Assembly: GCF_027706745.1 (NCBI RefSeq)
Contig: NZ_JAQFWP010000001.1
Location: forward strand, 186,001-250,000
Source: Nocardiopsis suaedae
GTDB taxonomy: Bacteria > Actinomycetota > Actinomycetes > Streptosporangiales > Streptosporangiaceae
Length of the DNA stretch: 64,000 nt
Direction: 5' to 3'
Shown: positions 1 to 9,928 of the stretch, one piece after another
Numbering within the stretch: the first letter of the stretch is position 1
Layout: each line of letters begins with the position of its first letter
Notes under the pieces: model-generated
What the model was told of the DNA's origin: nothing
What the model saw: the letters and a program-made list of their open reading frames with translations, nothing else
The model's database searches: none
Program-made: the position numbers and the translations under genes

Positions 1-233
1 AGGCGAAGCGACCACACCACCGCGCTGGCCTCGCCGCCGTCCGGCGTGCCCAGCACCCGCCAGACCTCGCCCGGTGGGAGGGCGCGGGCGCCGATGAGCA
101 GGCTCGCCGCGGCGCAGGCGGCGAGCAGGCCCACCAGCACCGCCAGGCCGATCGTGCGGCGGGCGCGCACGGCGGCGCCGAAACCCGGAGTGCTCGGCGG
201 TCCGGCCGCCCGGGCGGGGGAGGCGGAGGGCAT
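1..233 (-). CDS. FecCD-type iron-siderophore ABC permease, N-terminal part
   Basis: Partial gene running off the left edge; 77 codons are visible. The product starts MPSASPARAAG, has a basic stretch, one hydrophobic helix (about residues 28-50), then ALPPGEVWRVLG and WSLR. That layout is the usual start of BtuC/FecCD permeases, where the helix is followed by an 'LxxGEV...' loop and an 'R.PR' motif. It would form the membrane channel for ferric-siderophore import. An in-frame GTG directly before the ATG is an alternative start, since GAGGAG lies about 10 bases ahead of it. The gene is divergent from the siderophore-binding lipoprotein, and the two share an iron box. Family call is fairly sure; the substrate is not visible. 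Confidence 0.8.
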   Translation of the reverse strand, partial: MPSASPARAAGPPSTPGFGAAVRARRTIGLAVLVGLLAACAAASLLIGARALPPGEVWRVLGTPDGGEASAVVWSLR

Positions 234-361
234 CACGGTCGCGGGACTCCTCGGGGACGGGGGACGGCGGCGGGGCGCCCCGGCCGGGCTCCGGACGGGC
301 CCGGGCTGGACAAATGGGGCGCTGAACCGCATACTGCCTGATCGCGGGCGCAAGCTCACTC

Positions 362-380
362 TTAGGCAAGACAAACCTAA
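362..380. promoter_or_regulatory. Iron box (DtxR/IdeR/DmdR operator)
   Basis: TTAGGCAAGACAAACCTAA is a 19-bp inverted repeat that keeps the TTAGG and CCTAA ends of the DtxR/IdeR consensus (TTAGGTTAGGCTAACCTAA). It ends 27 bases before the binding-protein start and sits in the shared promoter region of the divergent permease. The family binds with Fe(II) and represses, so both genes should be iron-repressed. Confidence 0.85.
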
Positions 381-407
381 GGCATTGTCCCATCAGAAAG
401 GTCCGCG

Positions 408-1418
408 ATGTCCCCCATCCGACGCCGCACCTCCCCCGGCGCCCTCGCGGGCGCCTTCGCCACCGGGGCGGCACTGCTGCTGTCCGCCGCCTGTGGAGGC
501 GGGGGCGAGGAGTCCGGCTCCGCCGACGGCGGCGGCGACGGCGCGTTCCCGATCACCGTCGAGCACGCCATGGGCGAGACCACGATCGAGTCGGCGCCGG
601 AGACCGTCGTCGTCCTGGACAACAGCTACCTGGACTCGGCCATCGCGCTCGGCATGGACGTGGTCGGGCGCACCGACTACTACGACGGCGGCGACCTGCG
701 CGACTACCTCGGCGACGAGGGCACCGAGTACGCCGGGGACGCCGCGTCCCTGGGCACTCTGGAGGCGCCCGACATGGCCGCCATCGCCGAGCTGCAGCCC
801 GACCTGATCCTCTCGGCGAAGGTCCGCCACGAGGACATCTACGAGCAGCTCTCGAAGATCGCGCCGACCGTGTTCTCCGAGACCACCGGGGCCACCTGGA
901 AGCAGAACCACATCATGGTCGGCGGGGCCGTCGGCAAGAAGGACGAGGCCGAGCGGCAGATCGCCGCCTACGAGGAGCGCGCCGCCGAGCTGGGCGACCG
1001 GATCGCCGAGGCCTCCGGCGGCGAGATGCCCACCATGAACATGGTGCGGTTCGCGGGCGAGCCCACGGTCCGGCTGTACCAGCCCGAGTCCTTCCCCGGC
1101 ATCGTCCAGGCCGACGTGGGCGTGCCGATGCCCGAGGACGCCCCCGAGGGCGAGGACGGCGCCATCTCCGCCGACCTGGGCCCGGAGGAGATCCTGGACC
1201 TGGACGCCGATCACATCTACGTGTCCACCTGGGACGACGGCACCGGCGACGCGGCGGACAAGTCGGAGGAGTTCACCGGCAACCCGCTGTGGGACCAGCT
1301 GGAGGGCGAGAAGCACGAGGTCGACGACCGGGTGTGGGCCGGCTCCGTCAGCCTGCAGGGCGCCGACGCGATGCTCGACGACATGGCCGAGGGCTTCGGA
1401 GTCGACCCGGTCGAGTGA
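408..1418 (+). CDS. Iron-siderophore ABC transporter substrate-binding lipoprotein
   Basis: 336 residues. A signal peptide (RRR, hydrophobic core at about 12-27) ends in LSAAC, with Cys29 as the lipidation site, followed by a Gly/Glu/Asp-rich linker. The rest fits the FecB/FepB fold: 'ETVVVLDNSYLDSAIALGM', 'IAELQPDLILS' and 'WDQLEG' correspond to the usual 'RVV...LD.LLALG', 'LEALKPDLII' and 'NPLWDQL' landmarks. It binds ferric siderophore outside the membrane and hands it to the divergent FecCD permease. The mature protein is very acidic, as in salt-adapted exoproteins. An iron box lies just upstream and a strong hairpin terminator follows. The siderophore identity cannot be read from sequence. 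Confidence 0.9.
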   Translation: MSPIRRRTSPGALAGAFATGAALLLSAACGGGGEESGSADGGGDGAFPITVEHAMGETTIESAPETVVVLDNSYLDSAIALGMDVVGRTDYYDGGDLRDYLGDEGTEYAGDAASLGTLEAPDMAAIAELQPDLILSAKVRHEDIYEQLSKIAPTVFSETTGATWKQNHIMVGGAVGKKDEAERQIAAYEERAAELGDRIAEASGGEMPTMNMVRFAGEPTVRLYQPESFPGIVQADVGVPMPEDAPEGEDGAISADLGPEEILDLDADHIYVSTWDDGTGDAADKSEEFTGNPLWDQLEGEKHEVDDRVWAGSVSLQGADAMLDDMAEGFGVDPVE

Positions 1419-1455
1419 CCCGTCCCCGGGCGCGCGGCCGCCCGCCGCGGACGTA

Positions 1456-1487
1456 TCGGCCCGGACGCCGCAGTGCGTCCGGGCCGA
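1456..1487 (+). terminator. Hairpin terminator after siderophore-binding gene
   Basis: Perfect 13-bp stem (1456-1468 with 1475-1487) and a 6-base loop, 38 bases after the stop. No U-tract follows, as is common in very GC-rich actinobacteria. The rest of 1419-1722 shows no gene. Confidence 0.75.
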
Positions 1488-1722
1488 CGGCGTACCTCTG
1501 ATTCGCGCAGGAAGCAGGCCGCTCCGGGGGCGTCGGCCTGAGCGCGGTGGTGGCACCCCGCCCCGTGCGCCCTGGCCGCCGAGGAGCAGGGCGGGACCGA
1601 CGCTCGGCCGGCGCGGGCCGACGGCCGACCACAGGAGGCGGCCGGTGTTCCTTCCGACAGGACCGCCCGCGCGCGTCCCCGCCCGGAGAAGCCGCCTCGA
1701 ACCGCGGTTCGACGGGGCCCGT

Positions 1723-2604
1723 TCAGGGCTTCTTCGCGATGCCGCCGATGATGATGTGCTTATTGCGCGGCGGCATCACATAGTTCCCCGCCTGGGCGCT
1801 CTCCTTGGGCAGGGGGCGCCAATCGTTCAGCGGGACCAGACCGGGCTCCACCAGCGGCCATCCCTGGAAATAGGAGAGGATCTCCTCCCGGCCGCGCCAG
1901 AGGCCGTGGCCGAGCTTCTCCATGAACGCCTTCTGCAGGGCCGCCGCCCTCTTCGCGCTCTTGGGCGAGCGTGCGGCGTCCGGGCAGCAGAAATGGCTGA
2001 TCACGAGGTGGCTTCCGGGGGCGAGCGCGTCGCACAGTTCGCGGGTGGTCCCGCCGGGGTCGTCGTCGTCCTGCAGGTGGTGCAGGATTCCGCCGAGCAT
2101 CAGCGCCACCGGCCGGTCCAGGTCGATCAGCCCGGTCCCCACGGCCTCCTGCAGCACCGTCTTGGGGGAGGTCAGATCGGCCTTGAGGACGACCGTGGTG
2201 TTGTTGTCGGCCAGCAGCGCACGGGCGTGCGTCAGCACCATGGGGTCCTTGTCGACGTAGACGACGCGGCCGTGCGGGGTGCTCTCGTGCACCACCTCGT
2301 GCACGTTGCCGTCGGTGGGCAGGCCCGAGCCGATGTCGAGGTACTGCTCGATGCCCGCCTCTGTCGCCAGGTAGCGCGCCGCGCGCTGCACGAACGCCCG
2401 GTTCCCCAGCGCCAGGTCGGTGACGCCCGGGACGACCCCCTCAGCGTAGTTCGCCATATCGCGGTCGGCCGCGAAATGGTCCTTGCCGCCGAGGAAGTAC
2501 GAATAGACACGCGCGATCGACGGTTTCGTCAGGTCGATGTCGGGCGGCTCGGTGTACTTCTGGCCGGTCCGCTTGAGGAATTCGGGGGGGTCGGGTCGGG
2601 CCAT
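1723..2604 (-). CDS. SAM-dependent methyltransferase, DUF574 family
   Basis: 293 residues. The family hallmark 'QYLDIGSGLPTDGNVHEV' (SAM motif I with the actinobacterial GxGxPT...NVHEV extension) is present, then 'VVYVDKDPMVLTHARALL' (acidic residue that binds the ribose), a 'LDRPVALMLGGILHHL' motif II-like strand and 'LAPGSHLVISHF'. The N-terminal 'PSIARVYSYFLGGKDHFAADR' is also typical. These proteins are abundant in actinobacteria and their substrates are mostly unknown. The gene is monocistronic; a hairpin separates it from the carnitine operon upstream on the same strand. A paralogue lies at 50725-51531. Confidence 0.9.
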   Translation of the reverse strand: MARPDPPEFLKRTGQKYTEPPDIDLTKPSIARVYSYFLGGKDHFAADRDMANYAEGVVPGVTDLALGNRAFVQRAARYLATEAGIEQYLDIGSGLPTDGNVHEVVHESTPHGRVVYVDKDPMVLTHARALLADNNTTVVLKADLTSPKTVLQEAVGTGLIDLDRPVALMLGGILHHLQDDDDPGGTTRELCDALAPGSHLVISHFCCPDAARSPKSAKRAAALQKAFMEKLGHGLWRGREEILSYFQGWPLVEPGLVPLNDWRPLPKESAQAGNYVMPPRNKHIIIGGIAKKP

Positions 2605-2774
2605 CGGCGTCCCATCGTCATCCGGGGGGATAGCGCTACGCTCCGGAGTCTATTCCTCGCGGGCGCCCTTGGTAACCGTCGATTCGGGGACGGATGGCCC
2701 GAAACGGCCTCACCCCCGGTCATCGGCCTGATGCGGCCACATGCTCCGCCGACCGGGGGCGGTCTGGTATCCCG

Positions 2775-2806
2775 GCCGCGCCCCGGGCCGGGGCCCGGGG
2801 CGCGGC
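2775..2806 (-). terminator. Hairpin terminator of the carnitine operon
   Basis: Perfect 15-bp GC stem (2775-2789 with 2792-2806) and a 2-base loop, beginning 8 bases after the thioesterase stop. It separates that operon from the methyltransferase. Confidence 0.7.
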
Positions 2807-2814
2807 TCCGGGCG

Positions 2815-3252
2815 TCAGCCGATGGAGCGCCCCGCGTACTCGGGGACCTCCTCGACCGCGTCCGCCAGGCGGGCCAGGACCTCGCCGGGGAACGGCACGG
2901 TGCCGCCGTTCACCTGGTCGACGTGGAGCGCCATGACCTCCTCGGTCGCGCGCAGCACGCCGTCCAGCCACATCTCATGGCACACGCGGACCTTCTTGGC
3001 GCCCGCCGACACCACCCGCGTCCACACCTCCAGCTCCGCCCCGGGCGGGACCTCGCGCAGGTAGCGCACGTGCGCCTCGACCGTGTACAGCGAGCACCCG
3101 GTGCGCTCCCGGTACCCGGCGTCCATCCCCGCGCGGTCCATCAGGGCGTCGGTGGCGAACCCGAACACCAGCACGTAGTAGGCCTCGCTGAGGTGTCCGT
3201 TGTAGTCGATCCACTCGGGCAGGACCCGCCGGACCAGGTGCGGCCCGCTCAC
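2815..3252 (-). CDS. Acyl-CoA thioesterase, likely betainyl-CoA thioesterase
   Basis: 145 residues with a hot-dog (4-hydroxybenzoyl-CoA thioesterase-like) fold: 'VLPEWIDYNGHLSEAYYVLVFGFATDALMDR' has the conserved Asp-x-x-x-His and the long central helix, followed by 'YTVEAHVRYLREVPPGAELEVWTRV'. The start is GTG at 3252, overlapping the dehydrogenase TGA as GTGA, so translation is coupled. In characterised carnitine degradation a thioesterase of this type hydrolyses betainyl-CoA to glycine betaine, and in some bacteria it is fused to carnitine dehydrogenase. Here it is a separate gene directly behind the dehydrogenase. Fold is sure; substrate is from context. Confidence 0.8.
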   Translation of the reverse strand: MSGPHLVRRVLPEWIDYNGHLSEAYYVLVFGFATDALMDRAGMDAGYRERTGCSLYTVEAHVRYLREVPPGAELEVWTRVVSAGAKKVRVCHEMWLDGVLRATEEVMALHVDQVNGGTVPFPGEVLARLADAVEEVPEYAGRSIG

Positions 3253-4286
3253 GCGCCGCCCCCTTCGGTGTCTTCGTTCCCTTCGGTGCCGCGGGCCCGC
3301 GCCTCGGCGGCCTCCTCGGCCTCGACCTCGGCCAGCGCCCGCATCACCGCGATCATCCGGCGGTCGCGCTGCTCGATCAGCTCGGCCGTGCTCCGCCCGG
3401 CCACCACCTCGTCGGTCCCGGCCACCATGGCGTCGCGCAGCCCGGCGGTGAGCTCGGGCGCCTCCAGGCGGGTCCACGGCGCCTTCAGCGACGGGCCGAA
3501 GTGGTCCAGCATGTGCGCCATGCCGCCCTCGCCGCCGGCCAGGTGGAAGGTCAGGCACGGGCCGAAGAACGCCCAGCGCAGCCCCATCCCGGCGGTCATG
3601 GACCGGTCGATCTGCTCCACCGTGGCCTCGCCCTCGGCCACCATGTGCAGCGCCTCCCGCCAGGCCGCCTCCTGGATGCGGTTGCCGATGAAGCCCGGCA
3701 GCTCCCGGTCCATGGTGATGACCTGCTTGCCCGCGGCGCGGTAGAACTCCGAGGCCCACTCCACGGCCCAGCGCTCCGTGGACTCCCCGCCCACGACCTC
3801 CACCAGCGGAACCAGGTAGGGCGGGTTGAACGGGTGGCCCACCACCAGGCGCTCCGGCCGGGCGGCCTTGACCTGCATCTCGCTCATCGAGTAGCCGGAG
3901 GTGGAGGAGCCCACCACCACATGCCCGGGCGCGGCCTCGTCGATCTCGGCGAGCAGGGAGATCTTCAGGTCGATCCGCTCGGGGGCGCTCTCCTGCACGA
4001 AGTCCGCCTCGGCGACCGCCTCGGCCAGCGTGCCGGTGACGGTCAGCCGGTCCATCGACGCGCCCTCGGCCAGTCCCAGGCGGGTCAGCGCGGGCCAGGC
4101 CGAGGCGACCAGGTCGCGCAGCCTGCGCTCGGCGTCGGGGGCCGGGTCCCAGGCACGCACGTCGTAGCCGCGGGCCAGGAAGTGGGCGACCCAGCCGCCG
4201 CCGATCACCCCCGCGCCCACGCACGCGACCGTGCGCACCCCGCCGGGCGCGGCCGTCGCCGCCGGGGCGCCGTTCGTCTCCGCCAT
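3249..4286 (-). CDS. L-carnitine dehydrogenase (3-hydroxyacyl-CoA dehydrogenase family)
   Basis: 345 residues. 'VACVGAGVIGGGWVAHFLARGYDVRAWDPAPDAE' is the Rossmann NAD site (about residues 20-50). 'DFVQESAPERIDLK', 'SSTSGYSMSEMQ' and 'VVGHPFNPPYLVPLVEVVGG' match 3-hydroxyacyl-CoA dehydrogenases, and 'PGFIGNRIQEAAWREALHMV' begins the C-terminal dimer domain. Carnitine dehydrogenases belong to this family and oxidise L-carnitine to 3-dehydrocarnitine with NAD+. I chose ATG 4286 because AGAAGG lies 9 bases before it; two upstream in-frame ATGs lack that spacing. Neighbours are a DUF849 cleavage enzyme and a thioesterase, the set expected for carnitine to glycine betaine. A plain 3-hydroxybutyryl-CoA dehydrogenase is less likely. 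Confidence 0.8.
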   Translation of the reverse strand: MAETNGAPAATAAPGGVRTVACVGAGVIGGGWVAHFLARGYDVRAWDPAPDAERRLRDLVASAWPALTRLGLAEGASMDRLTVTGTLAEAVAEADFVQESAPERIDLKISLLAEIDEAAPGHVVVGSSTSGYSMSEMQVKAARPERLVVGHPFNPPYLVPLVEVVGGESTERWAVEWASEFYRAAGKQVITMDRELPGFIGNRIQEAAWREALHMVAEGEATVEQIDRSMTAGMGLRWAFFGPCLTFHLAGGEGGMAHMLDHFGPSLKAPWTRLEAPELTAGLRDAMVAGTDEVVAGRSTAELIEQRDRRMIAVMRALAEVEAEEAAEARARGTEGNEDTEGGGA

Positions 4287-4379
4287 CGGACACATCCTTC
4301 TCATCGTCGGGAAGTCGCAGAACCGCTTACGGGGGGTGGTGCTCCAGGACCCGCCGGGAGCGGCGTCCGGGCAGGCGGA

Positions 4380-4428
4380 GGGCGCCGCCCGCGGTACGGC
4401 GGCGCCCGGCCCGGGGTGCCCCGGGCGG
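4380..4428 (-). terminator. Tandem hairpins between cleavage enzyme and dehydrogenase
   Basis: A 10-bp stem (4380-4389 with 4398-4407) is followed by a second GC-rich hairpin (GCCCGGGG/CCCCGGGC). They lie in the 148-base gap inside the operon. They may attenuate or process the transcript rather than end it, since the downstream genes complete the same pathway. Confidence 0.4.
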
Positions 4429-4434
4429 GGGTGG

Positions 4435-5337
4435 TCAGCGCGCGCTGCGCAGCTTCAGCTTGGCGCGGGCCTCGTCGGGGGAGACGACCCGCGCGCCCAG
4501 GGCCTCGATGATGCCGCGGGCCTTCTCCACGAGCTGGCCGTTGGTGGCCTTGACCCCGCGGCTCAGGTAGAGGTTGTCCTCCAGGCCGACGCGGGCGTGC
4601 CCGCCCAGCAGTACGGACTGGGCCACCCACGGCATCTGCATGCGGCCGATCGCGAAGCTCGCCCACTCGGCGCCCTCGGGCAGCATCCGCACCATCGACT
4701 GCAGCACGCCCGGGTCGGCCGGGGCGCCGTAGGGGATGCCGGTGCACAGCTGGAACATGCTCGGGTCGTCGATGAGGCCCTCGGCGTACATCTGCTTGGC
4801 GAACCACAGGTGGCCGGTGTCGAAGATCTCCAGCTCCGGGCGCACGCCCAGCTCCTGGATGCGCTGGGCCCCGGCGCGCAGCATGTCCGGCGTGGAGATG
4901 TAGACACTGCTGCCGTCGCCGAAGTTGAGCGTGCCGCAGTCCAGGGTGCAGATGTCGGGAAGCAGCTCCTCGACGTGCGGCAGCCGGTCCAGCCCGCCGA
5001 CCAGGTCGGTGGCGGCGCCGAAGGCGAACGGGTCGGAGCCCTGGCCGATCTCCAGGTCGCCGCCCATCCCGGCGGTCAGGTTGATGACGATGTCGGTGCC
5101 GGACTCCTTGATCCGCTCGACGACCTCCCGGTACAGCGCGTTGTCCCGGGAGGGGGCGCCGGTCTCGGGGTCGCGCACGTGGATGTGCACCGCGCTGGCC
5201 CCGGCCCCGGCGGCCTCGACCGCCGAGGCGGCGATCTGCTCGGGGGTGACCGGGACGTGCGGGCTGCGGCCCACGGTGTCCCCGGCGCCGGTCAGCGCGG
5301 CGGTCAGGATGACCTCGGTGTTCATGGTCTCGTTCAC
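4435..5337 (-). CDS. Beta-keto acid cleavage enzyme (DUF849/BKACE), 3-dehydrocarnitine type
   Basis: 300 residues from GTG 5337, with GAGGAA just upstream; an ATG 12 bases later is possible but lacks that site. The fold is a TIM barrel: '[11 protein letters not shown]' at the N-terminus, zinc ligands in '[12 protein letters not shown]' (His51, His53), '[12 protein letters not shown]', and '[14 protein letters not shown]'. BKACE enzymes use acetyl-CoA to cleave a beta-keto acid. With dehydrocarnitine the products are acetoacetate and betainyl-CoA. The dehydrogenase and thioesterase downstream support that substrate. The start overlaps the regulator stop as GTGA. Confidence 0.85.
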   Translation of the reverse strand: MNETMNTEVILTAALTGAGDTVGRSPHVPVTPEQIAASAVEAAGAGASAVHIHVRDPETGAPSRDNALYREVVERIKESGTDIVINLTAGMGGDLEIGQGSDPFAFGAATDLVGGLDRLPHVEELLPDICTLDCGTLNFGDGSSVYISTPDMLRAGAQRIQELGVRPELEIFDTGHLWFAKQMYAEGLIDDPSMFQLCTGIPYGAPADPGVLQSMVRMLPEGAEWASFAIGRMQMPWVAQSVLLGGHARVGLEDNLYLSRGVKATNGQLVEKARGIIEALGARVVSPDEARAKLKLRSAR

Positions 5338-6314
5338 GGGGTTTCCTCGCTCGTGTGCGGGTGTTCGGTGGCCGGTGCGCCGGGCCCCGGTGCGTGGGGC
5401 GCCGGTGTGTCGGGCGCCGCTGCGCCGCCGGCCGGCGGCTCGATCTGGGTGGTGACGAACGCGTGCAGGGCGGTGCGCATCCCCTCGACGGTGCGCCCGG
5501 GGCGCCCGGTGAGCACCTGGATGCCCAGGCCGTCGATGAGGGCGGTGAGGCGGACCGTCACCGCCTCGGCGTCCAGGTCGGCGCGGAAGGCCCCGGAGGC
5601 GGCGCCGTCGCGCAGCGTCCGGGCGATGGTGTCGTGCCAGCGCTGGTAGGACTCGGCGTGCAGCTCCCGCATCGCGGGGTCGAGCGCGGACTCGGTCCAC
5701 ACCTGCATCCAGATGGACCACTCCCGCGCCAGGTGCCCGGGGGAGGGAAGCTGCAGCTCGATGAGGCGGTGCAGCCGCTCCCGCGCGTCCTCGATGCCGT
5801 GCAGGACCGCGACCTGGCGGTCGAAGGCCTGCTTGACCGAGGAGCGCAGGGTCTCGTCGAGCAGCTCGCGCAGAGTGGGGAAGTGGTAGTGGATGGCGGC
5901 GCTGGACACCCCGCACTCGGCGGCGATGTCGGCGGTGCGCACCGAGTGGTAGCCGCGCTCGGCGATGAGCCGCCAGGCGGCGTCGGTGATCTGGCGCCGC
6001 CGTCCCTGCTCGCGTGCGGCGCGCCCGTCCTGCCCGGCGTCGGGGGGCGGCTCGGTGGCCACGGCGACGCGGGGGGCGGCCGCGACGACGCCGTCGGCGG
6101 CGTCCTCGCCGTGCAGCAGCCAGTTGACGGTCACCCCGGCGGTGTCGGCGATGCGGATGAGCTCTTCGGCGGTGAAGCGCCGGGTGCCGCTGAGCGACTT
6201 GGAGAGCTTCGATGCCTCCAGGCCCATGACGGCGGCGAACTCGCGCTGCGGGCGCCCGGACCGCCGGATCACGTCGCGGACCCGGTGGCGCAGGCCCTCC
6301 ATGTGGTCGGTCAC
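5334..6314 (-). CDS. XRE-TetR fusion transcriptional regulator
   Basis: 326 residues with two DNA-binding domains. Residues about 6-68 form an XRE/Cro helix-turn-helix ('[25 protein letters not shown]...[19 protein letters not shown]'). After a Pro/Ala/Arg linker, residues about 105-160 form a TetR domain ('[37 protein letters not shown]'), then a ligand domain and a Pro/Ala-rich tail. Start is GTG 6314; ATG 6302 is an alternative, and neither has a strong ribosome site, so a leaderless start is possible. Its stop overlaps the cleavage-enzyme start, so it is the first gene of the carnitine operon and probably its autoregulator. The ligand is presumably carnitine or a pathway intermediate (inference). 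Confidence 0.85.
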   Translation of the reverse strand: MTDHMEGLRHRVRDVIRRSGRPQREFAAVMGLEASKLSKSLSGTRRFTAEELIRIADTAGVTVNWLLHGEDAADGVVAAAPRVAVATEPPPDAGQDGRAAREQGRRRQITDAAWRLIAERGYHSVRTADIAAECGVSSAAIHYHFPTLRELLDETLRSSVKQAFDRQVAVLHGIEDARERLHRLIELQLPSPGHLAREWSIWMQVWTESALDPAMRELHAESYQRWHDTIARTLRDGAASGAFRADLDAEAVTVRLTALIDGLGIQVLTGRPGRTVEGMRTALHAFVTTQIEPPAGGAAAPDTPAPHAPGPGAPATEHPHTSEETP

Positions 6315-6339
6315 GGGGGGTGACGCTAGCAGGGGAGTA

Positions 6340-6350
6340 GCGATAATCGC
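6340..6350. promoter_or_regulatory. Candidate operator of the XRE-TetR regulator
   Basis: GCGATAATCGC, a perfect 5-1-5 palindrome, lies 26 bases before the GTG start. Related pieces (ATCGCAGCG, GGCGATGCG) follow within about 75 bases. Autoregulation is inferred from position only. Confidence 0.4.
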
Positions 6351-6541
6351 AACGTCGCGGCGCTGGCGGCGCACCGGATCATCGCAGCGTGTATCGGATA
6401 AACCCGGGCCGTTGCGGCGATGCGATCCATCTGACTGTCGGATCAGAAAGCGGTGGGGCGATCCAGGGGGCGCGCGCTGTCCGGCCAGGTGTCCGGGCCG
6501 GAGGGCGGCGTGCGGTGGGCGCGCATGTCGCCCCCACTGAT

Positions 6542-6574
6542 CCACTCACCAAAGTTGAGTGGGTCAGGCTCACC
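6542..6574. promoter_or_regulatory. Inverted repeats before dnaK, partial HAIR/HspR-like site
   Basis: CCACTCA-N7-TGAGTGG (6542-6562) is a perfect 7-bp inverted repeat. Overlapping it, GTTGAGT-N7-GCTCACC (6554-6574) resembles the HspR site CTTGAGT-N7-ACTCAAG: 6 of 7 bases on the left arm, 4 of 7 on the right. Heat-shock control by HspR is plausible but not secure. Confidence 0.4.
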
Positions 6575-6697
6575 CTGATTGACGCGCGGAGCGGTGTCGG
6601 GCAGTCTGTGGAGAGCGGTGACGGGTTGTGTCCGGCGGGCTCAACTTGTCTGCGCCACACCTGTTGAATCCCGAGGAGTCGGCGGAGGAACCTGCTC

Positions 6698-8569
<1,872 letters not shown>

Positions 8570-8581
8570 CGGCCCCCCGCC

Positions 8582-8643
8582 GTTGACCTCGGGAGAATCG
8601 ACGCTAAAACCGCGCCTGTAGGGTCGTTTTTCCCGAGATCAAC
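8582..8643. terminator. Long inverted repeat between dnaK and pcaC
   Basis: GTTGACCTCGGGA (8582-8594) pairs with TCCCGAGATCAAC (8631-8643) at 12 of 13 positions around a 36-base loop, and TTTTT precedes the right arm. It lies between convergent genes and probably terminates both. The loop is longer than usual for a terminator. Confidence 0.5.
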
Positions 8644-8698
8644 GGGGAGGCCGCGGCGGGAGAACCGCGCACCCCCTCCGGCCCGCTCCCCTTCTCCG

Positions 8699-9100
8699 CT
8701 ACTCCGGCACCGGCTCGGCCAGGACGCGCTGGGCGATCCCGAAGGCCTTGTTGGCGGCGGGGACCCCGCAGTACACGGCGGCCTGCAGGAACACCTCGCG
8801 GATCTCCTCCTCGCTCAGGCCGTTGCGCACCGCCGCGCGGACGTGCATGGCCAGTTCCTCCCAGTGGCCTTTGGCGACCATGGCCGTCAGCACCATGCAG
8901 CTCCGCGTCCTGCGGTCCAGCACGCCGTTCGTCCAGACCTCGCCCCACGCGTAGCGGGTGATGAAGTCCTGGAACGGCGCGGTGAACTCGCTCTTCCCGG
9001 CCTCGGCGCGGTCGACGTGGGCGTCGCCCAGCACCTCGCGCCGGACCCGCATGCCCGCGGCGCGGCGCTCATCGTCGGTCCGGTCGGTCCGCTCGGTCAC
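8699..9100 (-). CDS. pcaC: 4-Carboxymuconolactone decarboxylase
   Basis: 133 residues, the normal length of stand-alone PcaC. 'RREVLGDAHVDRAEAGKSEFTAPFQDFITRYAWGEVWTNGVLDRRTRSCMVLTAMVAKGHWEELAMHVRAA' is the all-helical CMD fold, with 'EEIREVFLQAAVYCGVPAAN' after it. It decarboxylates gamma-carboxymuconolactone to 3-oxoadipate enol-lactone. In many actinobacteria PcaC is fused to PcaD (PcaL); here the two are separate, with pcaC 36 bases behind pcaD. It is the last gene of the pca run. Confidence 0.95.
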   Translation of the reverse strand: MTERTDRTDDERRAAGMRVRREVLGDAHVDRAEAGKSEFTAPFQDFITRYAWGEVWTNGVLDRRTRSCMVLTAMVAKGHWEELAMHVRAAVRNGLSEEEIREVFLQAAVYCGVPAANKAFGIAQRVLAEPVPE

Positions 9101-9136
9101 GGTCGGTCTCCTCCAAGGGTCGGCGGCAGGGCGGGG

Positions 9137-9928
9137 TCAGGCGAAGTGCGCGACGAGCAGGCGGTTCACCTCGTCGGCGCATTCACGGTTGGCCAAGTGC
9201 GCGCCCCCGTCCAGGACGTGGCGGCGGGCGCCGGGGACGGCCCGGGCGATGCGCTCGGCGTGCTCGGGCGGTGTGGACGGGTCGTGCGCCCCGGCGACGA
9301 CCAGCGTCGGAGCGGTGATGCGTCCCAGGTCGGAGCGCAGGTCCATGGCGGCGATCGCCTCACAGCACGCGGCGTAGCCCTCGGCCGGGGTGGAGGCCAC
9401 GGTCTCCCGCATCCGGGCGACCTCGCCGGGGTGCGCGGCGGCGTAGCCGGGGGTGAACCAGCGCCCGACCACGGCCTCGGCCACCGCCCCGGCCCCGTGC
9501 GCGCGCACGGTCGCCGCGCGGTCGGTCCAGTTCTCCGGCGGCCCGAGCCAGGCGGCCGTGCACATCAGCGCGAGCCGGTCGATCCGCTCGGGGGCGGCGG
9601 CCGCCAGCCACATGCCGACCATGCCGCCGAGGGACAGCCCGGTGAAGCCGACCCGGTCCAGGCCGAGCCGGTCGAGCAGGCCGAGTACGTCGGCCCCGAG
9701 GTCGGCGATGGAGGCGGGGCCGTCGGGGACGGGGGAGCGGCCGTGCCCCCTGTGGTCGAAGCGGACCACCCGGAGACCGGCCGAGGTCAGCGCCTCGACC
9801 TGCGGGTCCCACATCTCCAGCGTGCTGCCGAGCGACCCGGCCAGCACGACGGCGGGTGCGGCCTCGGGGCCCTCGGCCACCGCGTGGAGTCCGCCCGTGA
9901 TGGGGCGCCCGGTCGGCTGTGCGGTCAA
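9137..9928 (-). CDS. pcaD: 3-Oxoadipate enol-lactonase
   Basis: 263 residues of alpha/beta-hydrolase fold: 'VVLAGSLGSTLEMWDPQVEAL' (oxyanion region), 'VVRFDHRGHGRSP', nucleophile elbow 'GLSLGGM', acid loop 'VVAGAHDPSTPPEH' and catalytic His in 'DGGAHLANRE'. It hydrolyses the enol-lactone to 3-oxoadipate. I place the start at TTG 9928 because GGAGGT lies 6 bases upstream; the in-frame ATG at 9946 has no ribosome site and itself overlaps that GGAGGT. About 500 bases without a gene separate it from pcaB, so pcaDC may have its own promoter. Confidence 0.92.
   Translation of the reverse strand: MTAQPTGRPITGGLHAVAEGPEAAPAVVLAGSLGSTLEMWDPQVEALTSAGLRVVRFDHRGHGRSPVPDGPASIADLGADVLGLLDRLGLDRVGFTGLSLGGMVGMWLAAAAPERIDRLALMCTAAWLGPPENWTDRAATVRAHGAGAVAEAVVGRWFTPGYAAAHPGEVARMRETVASTPAEGYAACCEAIAAMDLRSDLGRITAPTLVVAGAHDPSTPPEHAERIARAVPGARRHVLDGGAHLANRECADEVNRLLVAHFA

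Noticed and set aside
1645-3744. A 699-codon plus-strand open frame
   Set aside because: It is antisense to the methyltransferase and the carnitine genes, is low-complexity and matches no family. High GC leaves long open shadow frames.
2815-4293. Apparent single 492-codon frame that would fuse the thioesterase to an upstream part
   Set aside because: Upstream of 3252 this frame is out of phase with the dehydrogenase and encodes only Arg/Gly-rich sequence. The two enzymes are separate, overlapping genes.
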